Shown piece after piece: positions 9,063 to 15,843 of a DNA stretch of 64,000 nt (within the stretch, counting starts at the first letter, position 1; each line of letters starts with the position of its first letter). Under the pieces are notes generated by a model that was not told where the DNA came from, searched no databases, and saw nothing but the letters and a program-made list of their open reading frames with translations. The stretch covers positions 26,235 through 90,234 of the forward strand of contig JAEWAY010000015.1 in NCBI GenBank assembly GCA_023391415.1, in the 5' to 3' direction. Position numbers and translations under genes: made by a program. The stretch is from Bacteroidota bacterium (GTDB taxonomy: Bacteria > Bacteroidota > Bacteroidia > Cytophagales > Cytophagaceae).

Positions 9063-9092
9063 AGCCTGTCCCGGATCCGGGACAGGCTTTTG
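9063..9092 (+). terminator. Rho-independent terminator after DUF4374 gene
   Basis: A perfect 26-base palindrome (9063-9088; arms agcctgtcccgg / ccgggacaggct around a central at) is followed by tttgtgttg. It begins 33 bases after the lipoprotein stop. The perfect stem and the T-rich tail make this a convincing terminator of the uptake operon. Confidence 0.85.
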
Positions 9093-9238
9093 TGTTGAAT
9101 CAATGGCAAGATCCCTTGGTTTCTCAGGCGCGGATCCCGATGGAGGCTGATAGATCAGCCTGTCGGCGATGGTCGGAATAGGGCGCGCCGGATCAAATGA
9201 AAGGGGAATGGGGATAGGAGCGCGCGATGTTTTTTAGG

Positions 9239-9826
9239 CTATTTAATAAGCAGCTTGCAACCGACGCCGAGAAAAAAGATATCCCTTATTTTCATTGTCC
9301 GCCTGTTGGGAAAATAGCTCGATATATACAAGTCGTTGGTATTGGCTTCCATATAGAGAGCGACTTTATCTATCCGGCCGGGCCCGGAGTCCAGGGTAAG
9401 CTGGGTGCCGAAAAACACGTGCGTACGCCTGCTCCTGTTCCACCAGTAATAATCTTTGGGATATTGTTGATCCCATGTCAGGCCGAGATTTTTTCCAAAG
9501 TTCTGGCATAGGAAGGCGCCGATCTGTACCGGTTGCCAGTAGAGCTCCGGGGTGATGTCTACCCTCAGTGGGTTTACACTGAGCTTGAGGGAAAGAGAAT
9601 GATTGGCGTCGCCTCCAAACGCCGGCGTGTAGCCATACATCAGTCCCAGCTCCAGGAGTTGTTTTTCGCTTGTTTTGGCGATACCGACCGATACGAGTCC
9701 TGTACTTCCGGCGTATTGCGCGTTAAGAGTCGTATAAGGAATCAGCTCTTTCAGGCGGTTCTGCGCCCGAGCGGGTAGCAGGCTGACGAAAATACATATC
9801 AATCCGGTAGCTATTCGTCTTTTCAT
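9239..9826 (-). CDS. Hypothetical secreted / outer-membrane-like protein
   Basis: About 195 residues from the ATG at 9826. That start gives a clean signal peptide (MKRRIATGLICIFVSLLPARA, then Gln); an upstream ATG at 9850 would overlap the preceding gene by 14 bases and push the signal inwards. The mature part is rich in alternating polar/hydrophobic strands and aromatic residues (LLELGLMYGYTPAFG, LYWQPVQIGAFLCQNFG) and ends GVGCKLLIK, suggesting a small outer membrane barrel. No known family was recognised. It lies 10 bases after the metallophosphoesterase stop and is almost certainly co-transcribed with it. Confidence 0.6.
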   Translation of the reverse strand: MKRRIATGLICIFVSLLPARAQNRLKELIPYTTLNAQYAGSTGLVSVGIAKTSEKQLLELGLMYGYTPAFGGDANHSLSLKLSVNPLRVDITPELYWQPVQIGAFLCQNFGKNLGLTWDQQYPKDYYWWNRSRRTHVFFGTQLTLDSGPGRIDKVALYMEANTNDLYISSYFPNRRTMKIRDIFFLGVGCKLLIK

Positions 9827-9836
9827 GATCTGATGC

Positions 9837-10652
9837 TCAGTATGAAACAAGTTCTTTTATAATCGCGCCGCGAACCAGCTTTAAGAGTACAAACTCACTT
9901 TGCTGCACCCCGTTGGAAGTCATATACCGGACATGGTCGTCGTACGCGAACATGTCGGAAGTATTGTGCCAGTGTCCGTACAGGGACAGAATAAAATTGG
10001 ACCTGGAAGCGAAAAGGTCTTTGTAGGGTTCTTCCAGATTTTTATCAAAATCAACGTCGTATGGAGGCACATGCGCGATTCCGACAAACCATGAAGCGGT
10101 CGTATCCTCGAGTTGCTCGCCCAGCCACTGGAGATCGGGAATACTACCATTGAAATTGTATTCGCGCCCGTTGGTATCGTGCACCAGAAACTTGTATCCC
10201 TTGTATTGGAACGAGAAGTTTTTCTCGCCAAATATTTTTTCGTACAGGAGCCCGTTGTTGGCCGTGAAGTCGTGGTTGCCGATAGCGCATATGTATGGGA
10301 TATTCAGATGCCGCAACCGTTCATAGATCCAGTTGTACTCTTGTAGCAGGCCAAAATCGGCGATATCGCCGCTTAGTACCAGAAAATCGATACCGGGAAT
10401 GGTATTGACCTTTTCTACAAGCCGATGGAGCTGATCGTAGAAACGTTGCGGGTCTCCGGAATACGCGATGGTGACGGTATCGCCGGAGTATTGGCCTCCC
10501 GCGGACAAAAGCCGCTCCACATTCCGGCGGTTTAGTTCCCGGGGCATATCGGGTATAGAGGTCTGATAGGGACTGTACTCAAACTTGTCGCATCCTGACT
10601 GGAGCATGATCAGGAATAAGGATATATGTACAATATGGAGTATATGGCGCAT
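9837..10652 (-). CDS. Metallophosphoesterase lipoprotein
   Basis: A calcineurin-like phosphoesterase with the diagnostic metal-binding blocks: GDIADFG (near residue 95 of the chosen start), GNHD (near 125), AHVPPYD (near 195) and GHWHN (near 227). The start is taken at 10652 because the sequence then begins MRHILHIVHISLFLIMLQSGC, a lipoprotein signal with lipobox LQSGC; a longer frame to 10721 would bury this signal. The first Asp-x-His block that usually opens the family (DxH) is not evident, since the domain starts with a longer Tyr/Ser region (VTIAYSGDPQRF). The substrate could therefore be a phosphodiester or be lost; this is uncertain. It probably acts on the periplasmic side of a membrane, followed by a small outer-membrane-like protein. 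Confidence 0.82.
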   Translation of the reverse strand: MRHILHIVHISLFLIMLQSGCDKFEYSPYQTSIPDMPRELNRRNVERLLSAGGQYSGDTVTIAYSGDPQRFYDQLHRLVEKVNTIPGIDFLVLSGDIADFGLLQEYNWIYERLRHLNIPYICAIGNHDFTANNGLLYEKIFGEKNFSFQYKGYKFLVHDTNGREYNFNGSIPDLQWLGEQLEDTTASWFVGIAHVPPYDVDFDKNLEEPYKDLFASRSNFILSLYGHWHNTSDMFAYDDHVRYMTSNGVQQSEFVLLKLVRGAIIKELVSY

Positions 10653-10842
10653 GGGAGATGTTTCTACAACGCGAATACCATCTTTAACCAGAATATCCGG
10701 CATAAAGTTGGGATGAAACATGAATGATCCGCTAGCGCGAAACTGGGGTATAACGCTTAGGAATAAAAGTAGCTAAATTCGGTATAACATGCCGATTTTA
10801 CGGTTGGCCGCCGCCGCTGCCGGAAGCGGGTGAACTAAACAA

Positions 10843-11775
10843 TCAGCCATCGCCGGATGTATCCCCCGTGAGCGACTGGCGGTACGCTCGGGGAGAAAGC
10901 CCGTACGCGCGTTTGAAAAACTTGCTAAAGAAGGTCGGATCGCAGAAGTGGAGACGGTACGAAATTTCCGATATGGTAAGGCTGGTGCTTTCCAGGAGAT
11001 GTTTGGCCTCCAGCGCGTTTAATTCGGCGATGATCTGTCCCGCCGTCTTTCCCGTCAGCTCCTTGGCGGTTTCGGACAAATATTTGGAGGTCACAAAGAG
11101 CCGGTCGCTATAAAAGGAAAGATCGCGTTGAGCGATATGATGCTCCAGTACCAGTCGCCTGAAATTCATTATCAGCTCCTCTTTGCGTCCATACTGATAG
11201 CGATCCGCGATGTGCTTGCGCCCGATCGTGGCTGTCTCATATATCGTTTCCACAAAGGAAAGATAGAGTAGTTCATGCCCGAACGGACGTGAAGCCGCTT
11301 TTTTCGATCGCTTCCATAATTGACTGATCAGGTGTTGGTAGAGTTTTCCTTCACCCCCGGTTAATGGCCATACCGAATGATACGCGGAACTGAAAAAGTT
11401 CAGATGTTCCTGAGAACGCTCGTCCGGAACCTTGTGTTTCAGAAAATCCAGCGTAAAGCTAAACCCTTCAAAGGCGCTTCCTTCGCTTATGGAAATTAGT
11501 TTTCGCGTAGTAGCCGGACTGGTAATGACCAGTTGATTGGCTGATACCACATGGGTATTGGAGTCGAGCGCGATGACCAGGTCGCCTCCAACGACCCGGA
11601 TAATGGAGAAAAAGTCAGTGCGGAAGGCCGAGTTCGGAAAACCGGGGGAAGTACCGTTCCGCGAAAGATGTTTACTTCGGAATACCTGAAAATGCTCCGT
11701 ACCCGCGTATTCATTTTGTGCGAGGAATAGATGGCGCGTATCGCTGTGTCTGAGTATGTTTTTGAACCTGGACAA
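10843..11775 (-). CDS. AraC-family transcriptional regulator
   Basis: 310 residues. The C-terminal 100 residues form the double helix-turn-helix: first HTH around ITELNALEAKHLLESTSLTI-like helices, second in ISEISYRLHFCDPTFFSKFF followed by KRAYGLSPRAYRQSL, the AraC signature. The N-terminal 190 residues form a cupin-like sensor with a short strand-rich segment (TDFFSIIRVVGGDLVIALDS). No operon partner: the neighbours on either side are separated by 120 and 197 bases. The ligand and target are unknown. A GGDTSGDG-like tail follows the last helix. Confidence 0.85.
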   Translation of the reverse strand: MSRFKNILRHSDTRHLFLAQNEYAGTEHFQVFRSKHLSRNGTSPGFPNSAFRTDFFSIIRVVGGDLVIALDSNTHVVSANQLVITSPATTRKLISISEGSAFEGFSFTLDFLKHKVPDERSQEHLNFFSSAYHSVWPLTGGEGKLYQHLISQLWKRSKKAASRPFGHELLYLSFVETIYETATIGRKHIADRYQYGRKEELIMNFRRLVLEHHIAQRDLSFYSDRLFVTSKYLSETAKELTGKTAGQIIAELNALEAKHLLESTSLTISEISYRLHFCDPTFFSKFFKRAYGLSPRAYRQSLTGDTSGDG

Positions 11776-11972
11776 GTGAAAAGTCTTTGCCGCGTGATGT
11801 ATCAGTCTGTAATCAATGGTCTGTAGTTGTCAGAACGTACAGGTATACGCGTTATTTTCCGGAACCCGCCGTTTAACCAACATTTGACTACGAGACCGAA
11901 ATGACGGATACGCGGTTTCCGTTCACCAGACAGGATGATAAAGGAAGTATTTCCGGTCCTTTTTTCTATCGC

Positions 11973-12539
11973 TCAGACGCTTAACGACCCCCGGAATCCT
12001 CTGGCTCCATAGTACGATTCGGCGCCATTGTGGTATACGAAGACGTGACCGTAGCGCCAGTCTCCAAAGATGGCTCCGCCGAGTTTTCTGATATCAGCCG
12101 GCGTTTCTATCCAGCTCGACGTTTTTGTGTCGAATTTTCCGAGTCGCTGCAATGCCCGATATTGCTCTTCCGATAAAATTCCGATACCCATTTCAGCGGC
12201 CATGCCTAGCGCGCTGTGTTGGGGTTTATGTTCTTTTCTTGACTCCAGGGCTTCCGGATCGTAACAAACACTTCTGCGGCCTTTGGGGCTTTCCGCCGAA
12301 CAATCATAAAACAGGTATTCGCCGGTTTTTTTATCATAACCAACGACGTCCGGCTCGCCGCCGGTGACTTCCATTTCGTTGAGCGACCAAAGTTTTTCAG
12401 GGTTCGCTTCCAGTTTCGCTTGTACGCCGGCCCATTCCAGATCTTGATGACGACGCGTGTTTTTCTCGAAACGGGTTTTCAATATTCTGAATAACTCGTC
12501 GCGTTGTTCCGGAGATAACATCTTTTTATCGCTGTGCAT
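11973..12539 (-). CDS. DUF4256 domain-containing protein
   Basis: A 188-residue soluble protein. The whole chain matches the pattern remembered for DUF4256: LSPEQRDELFRILKTRF at the N terminus, WSLNEMEVTGGEPDVVGYD in the middle, YDCSAESPKGRRSVCYD, then a C-terminal FGDWRYGHVFVYHNGAESYY. The family has no known function. It has no signal peptide or membrane span, stands alone with 183-197 bases of flanking DNA on either side, and carries no regulatory mark. The family call rests on motif recognition only. Confidence 0.75.
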   Translation of the reverse strand: MHSDKKMLSPEQRDELFRILKTRFEKNTRRHQDLEWAGVQAKLEANPEKLWSLNEMEVTGGEPDVVGYDKKTGEYLFYDCSAESPKGRRSVCYDPEALESRKEHKPQHSALGMAAEMGIGILSEEQYRALQRLGKFDTKTSSWIETPADIRKLGGAIFGDWRYGHVFVYHNGAESYYGARGFRGSLSV

Positions 12540-12722
12540 GTCGTTTTATGTTTTGTTTGATAATAGGCGCGTTTATCCTCTCAGGCCGGCGGCGAGATCA
12601 GTCCCGGAGCCCGCCTGAGAGACGCGGCGAGTTTTTTCCCAGGCTACGTTCCAATGGAGCGATTAGTTTCATACGAAGCTCTTTCACTCGCTATCGCGGG
12701 TCCTGGTCGCTTTCAGAGCAAT

Positions 12723-13118
12723 TTATATCTGTTCATTAGCCCCGACCAGACTCATTTTCCTATCCGCGGGTCTGAAATACCACGATACTATGATCAGCGT
12801 CAGAAGCAATAGCGAAGGAAAGAGTCCGGTCATGGGATCGCCCGACGCGATATGGGAAACCGCGGCGCTCGACACGACAAAGAAAAAGCCGGCGTAAGCC
12901 CACTCCTTTAATAAGGGAAATCCGGGAATAAGCAGGGCCGCGACGCCCAAAATCTTCCAGACGCCCAGTAAAGTCAGAAAATAGACCGGATAACCCAAAC
13001 GGGTAATATTGTCTACTTCCTCTTCCATTTTGATAAGCTGTACTATGCCACTGGACAGCATGCCTAGCGCGAGCCAGATGGTGGAAACCCAATAAGTGAT
13101 TTTATTTCGCCTGGTCAT
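12723..13118 (-). CDS. DoxX-like small membrane protein
   Basis: 131 residues with four predicted membrane helices (about residues 8-28, 48-66, 72-90 and 95-113), the layout of DoxX-like proteins, with WLALGMLSSGIVQLIKM and GVWKILGVAALLIPGF as typical segments. It starts 20 bases after the AHSA1-type gene and follows an ArsR regulator, making a three-gene unit seen in many Bacteroidota. Function of DoxX-like proteins is poorly defined; a link to redox or membrane stress has been proposed. Cytoplasmic membrane location is expected. Confidence 0.82.
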   Translation of the reverse strand: MTRRNKITYWVSTIWLALGMLSSGIVQLIKMEEEVDNITRLGYPVYFLTLLGVWKILGVAALLIPGFPLLKEWAYAGFFFVVSSAAVSHIASGDPMTGLFPSLLLLTLIIVSWYFRPADRKMSLVGANEQI

Positions 13119-13138
13119 ATCTGGGAATGTTTTATACG

Positions 13139-13606
13139 TTATTTTAATTTACTTACGACTTTTTGCAATTGGTCATGGGCCATGCTTATGCCTTGAGCGA
13201 AAGGCAAGGCGAGTATCTGGTCCCTGAGCGCGACGGTTCGGAATACTATATGCATAGTAAGTTTGCTGGTATCGTCGCTGAGTTTGTCAAATTCCAGAAA
13301 CTCGAGTTGAGCGTCAAAAGGCGCGTTTTCCATTTCAAATGTCCGGATTATTTTCCGGTTCGGGACAAAATCATGGATTACCCCATGTGCCTGGAATACC
13401 ACGTTTCCCTGAGGGTCGCTTGTTTGAAACCGCCAGCCGCCATGCTTTTTGTTTTCCAGCTTCAGTACTTTCGTGTTCATCCACTGCTCAACGATTTCAG
13501 GCTCCGCGTAAGCTTTAAAAAGTAGTTCCAGCGGCAAGTCAAACTCCCTGGTTATGGTCATGTCCTGCTTGCCGTCTTTGGCGTCGATCTTTGTTTTTCG
13601 CTCCAT
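13139..13606 (-). CDS. SRPBCC / AHSA1-domain protein
   Basis: 155 residues forming one START-like helix-grip domain: ITREFDLPLELLFKAYAEPE with the following WMN segment, GGWRFQTSDPQGNVVFQAHG, then RKIIRTFEMENAP, typical of the AHSA1 (activator of Hsp90 homologue 1-like) family. The gene starts two bases after the stop of the ArsR-type regulator, so translation is probably coupled. Such proteins often bind a hydrophobic ligand and travel with an ArsR repressor and a DoxX-like protein as here. The ligand is unknown. Confidence 0.87.
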   Translation of the reverse strand: MERKTKIDAKDGKQDMTITREFDLPLELLFKAYAEPEIVEQWMNTKVLKLENKKHGGWRFQTSDPQGNVVFQAHGVIHDFVPNRKIIRTFEMENAPFDAQLEFLEFDKLSDDTSKLTMHIVFRTVALRDQILALPFAQGISMAHDQLQKVVSKLK

Positions 13607-13608
13607 AT

Positions 13609-13926
13609 TTATGATTTATATTTTTTCATGATGGCTTCCAGCTTATTAAACCGCTCATCCCACATCGCTCGGAAGGGTTCAATAAAGTCCGCTACTTCCT
13701 TTATCTTTTGAGGATTTAAGTGATAATAGATCTCTCTGCCGTTTTGCTCTTGCTCCAGCAGTTCGCACTCCGTGAGGATCTGCAGGTGTTTTGAAACAGT
13801 GGGCCGGGCCGTGGCGAAATTAGAGGCTATGGCGCCCGCTGTCATGGATTGAGTGGCTACCAGCAGCAATATGGCCCTTCTTGTCGGATCCGCTATGGCC
13901 TGAAATACGTCTCGTCTTAAATTCAT
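13609..13926 (-). CDS. ArsR/SmtB-family winged-helix repressor
   Basis: 105 residues. The winged helix spans residues 5-90, with [19 protein letters not shown] at the start, recognition helix in [20 protein letters not shown], and the wing [14 protein letters not shown]. There are no Cys or His clusters in the recognition helix (no CxC), so it lacks the classical metal-sensing site and probably senses something other than arsenite or zinc, as is common in the AHSA1-linked subgroup. It heads the operon ArsR-AHSA1-DoxX; two direct repeats immediately upstream of its start codon are likely its own operator. Confidence 0.88.
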   Translation of the reverse strand: MNLRRDVFQAIADPTRRAILLLVATQSMTAGAIASNFATARPTVSKHLQILTECELLEQEQNGREIYYHLNPQKIKEVADFIEPFRAMWDERFNKLEAIMKKYKS

Positions 13927-13929
13927 CGT

Positions 13930-13971
13930 GTAGCTATTTGACTACAAATATATGTGTAGGTATTTGACTAC
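13930..13971. promoter_or_regulatory. Paired 16-bp repeat upstream of arsR-like gene, probable autoregulatory operator
   Basis: Two copies of gtagStatttgactac lie at 13930-13945 and 13956-13971 (one base differs, c or g), spaced 26 bases start to start, about 2.5 helical turns. Each copy itself begins gtag and ends ctac, so each is a short interrupted palindrome. They lie 4-45 bases upstream of the repressor ATG (13926), where a repressor would block transcription. Confidence 0.65.
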
Positions 13972-14112
13972 GCAATAAAATCCCGATTTTTTCTACGGGA
14001 TGGAAAGTTTGTTTTTCTATAACGTAAATCGTCGATAAGATAATGATATGAAAGTGAATTGACTGAGTGATATTTAGCGGGAGTGGATTTTCTCGGGTAT
14101 ACCCGTTTTATA

Positions 14113-14148
14113 GAAATAAAAAGCTCCGCCGCGGGAGCTCTTTATTTC
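14113..14148 (-). terminator. Terminator hairpin after SDR gene
   Basis: An inverted repeat runs 14113-14148: arms gaaataaaaagctcc and its complement gggagctctttatttc around a gccgc loop, with one mismatch. Read on the minus strand the stem is followed by a T-rich run, fitting a rho-independent terminator 33 bases past the dehydrogenase stop. Confidence 0.7.
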
Positions 14149-14181
14149 TTACCCGCTTCTGTCGCCGGGTGTAGTTGTGTG

Positions 14182-14961
14182 CTACATGGTCATACCGCCG
14201 TCCACGGCGATCGCCTGACCTGTCAGATGTTTGGCTTGCGATATGAAGAGCACGGCCTCGGCGATATCGTTCGGAGTTTGATCGATCCCTTGCGGAATAA
14301 GCGTTTTTTTGTTGCGTTCCCAGGACTGCTCTTCCGTTTCGCCTTTCTTCTTCCAGCGATCGGCGATACCGCCCTCGCCGCGCCACATGCCTGTACCCAC
14401 GATCCCGGGGCAAATCGCGTTGACCGTAATACCGGTTTCCGCTACTTCTCTAGCGATGCTATTGGTAAATCCAACAACGGCGAATTTGGACGCCACATAA
14501 TGCGAAAGATGGGCCATGCCCATTTTGCCGGCCACGGACGCTGTGTTGATGATGGCTCCGGAACCCTGAGCCTTCATGATTTCCAGCTCCGCCTTGACGC
14601 ATATGTATACGCCTTTGGCGTTTACCGTCAAAACTCGATCCCATTCTTCCGGCTCGATTTCCTCTATGCCGCCGATGCCTACCACACCCGCGTTGTTGAC
14701 CGCGACGTCAAGTCTGCCAAACGCGTCTACCGTTTTCCTCAACGCCAGCCGGACAGACTGGAGATCGGCGACGTCTACTACCAGACCCAGAGCTTTCGCG
14801 CCTTGCTCTTCAATCGCTTTAATCGTTTTATTTAAAAACTCTTCCCTGATGTCCGCTACGGCTACCGCGGCCCCTTTTTTCGCGAACTCGACCGCGATGG
14901 CTTTGCCGATGCCTCCGCCGGCGCCTGTTATGAATACGACTTGGTCCTTTAGATTTCCCAT
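14182..14961 (-). CDS. Short-chain dehydrogenase/reductase (classical SDR)
   Basis: 259 residues, standard classical SDR. Visible: TGAGGGIGKAIA at residues 12-23 (Rossmann glycine motif), a VADIREEF acidic strand end (an Asp at this position favours NAD), NNAGVVG near 90, the catalytic Ser region NTASVAGKMG near 141, YVASK near 157 with catalytic Tyr and Lys, and ICPGIVGTGM near 185. The C-terminal IAVDGGMTM ending is typical. It is a single gene between terminators and a secreted-protein gene. The substrate (a secondary alcohol or ketone) is not predictable. Confidence 0.92.
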   Translation of the reverse strand: MGNLKDQVVFITGAGGGIGKAIAVEFAKKGAAVAVADIREEFLNKTIKAIEEQGAKALGLVVDVADLQSVRLALRKTVDAFGRLDVAVNNAGVVGIGGIEEIEPEEWDRVLTVNAKGVYICVKAELEIMKAQGSGAIINTASVAGKMGMAHLSHYVASKFAVVGFTNSIAREVAETGITVNAICPGIVGTGMWRGEGGIADRWKKKGETEEQSWERNKKTLIPQGIDQTPNDIAEAVLFISQAKHLTGQAIAVDGGMTM

Positions 14962-15080
14962 AGTTTATAACATTAACTTTTCGTTTTGTTGTCCAATAGT
15001 CCGGTCATCAATGATCCGCTGTTGTAACCAATATTCCAACAAAAAGTTGCGCGGGAGGACGCTCGGACGCTTTCGCGTTT

Positions 15081-15644
15081 TTAGTCTGTCGCTTTGTGAG
15101 TAATGTCCGTATTCGGCGTTCTTTGTAAAGCATCATCCAGGGTTTGATCGCCTGTAAGCATATCGCCGGTCACTTTTTTTCGCGATTTTCTGATGATCCG
15201 GCCACATGGGTCATAATACATTCGGTACTCTTCCTTGTAAGAGTCGGCGGCTTTGTTCATGTCGAGACCTTCATATATCAGGTATTTAAATATCAGCAGG
15301 TCGTTTTGATAATATTCGTAGGAGTAAGAGTTTGAATAATAGCCACCCTCCCCGGAGCCTTTTCTTACCTGGGATACTATGCCGAGCTGATCGTTCAGGT
15401 AATAGATGGTTGAATGGAGTTCATCAGGCTCATGGCATCCGATTTCCGTTCGTTGACTGAATACATAATCAAAATCGGAATGATGGAGGGATGTTAAGTA
15501 CGCGTACCTGGCTTTTATTTCCGCTATTACTTTGCTGGTATCTATTGAGTAATCGCTTGATTCACATTCAGTACAATCCTGCGCGTAAGAAATATGTCCC
15601 TGGATGAAGAGGCATAGAAAAATCGAATAAAGAAGTTTGTTCAT
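15081..15644 (-). CDS. Hypothetical secreted protein
   Basis: 187 residues beginning with a clear signal peptide (MNKLLYSIFLCLFIQGHISYA, then Gln) followed by a short Cys pair (DCTECE). The body is rich in Tyr and Ser (YYSNSYSYEYYQND) and ends in a charged, Thr-rich tail. It resembles small secreted Bacteroidota proteins that describe formatted values, but no family was recognised. It is monocistronic, converging with the SDR gene's promoter side. Confidence is for a real gene; no function is offered. Confidence 0.65.
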   Translation of the reverse strand: MNKLLYSIFLCLFIQGHISYAQDCTECESSDYSIDTSKVIAEIKARYAYLTSLHHSDFDYVFSQRTEIGCHEPDELHSTIYYLNDQLGIVSQVRKGSGEGGYYSNSYSYEYYQNDLLIFKYLIYEGLDMNKAADSYKEEYRMYYDPCGRIIRKSRKKVTGDMLTGDQTLDDALQRTPNTDITHKATD

Positions 15645-15843
15645 GAGCCGCTTTGATTGAGACTCCCGTGCCGGCTAGCCCCATATTGGTATAAAGATCG
15701 TGATTTTTCTCCTTCGCGCGTCTCCTTGTTCAGTCTTAGCGCCATATATTTTTTTTCATCCGATAGGGGTACAGGCTCAAAATAGTGTCTGCTACATAAA
15801 GCGCGCTGAAAATGTACTACCCAATATTATAAATGAATAACCT

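Noticed and set aside
9144..9161. 8-bp palindrome (aggctgat / atcagcct) as a terminator of the leftward hypothetical gene
   Set aside because: There is no T-run on either side and the stem is short. It may be a chance palindrome.
12548..12739. 63-codon plus-strand frame between DoxX-like and DUF4256 genes
   Set aside because: No signal, domain or start context; it runs into the DoxX-like gene on the opposite strand.
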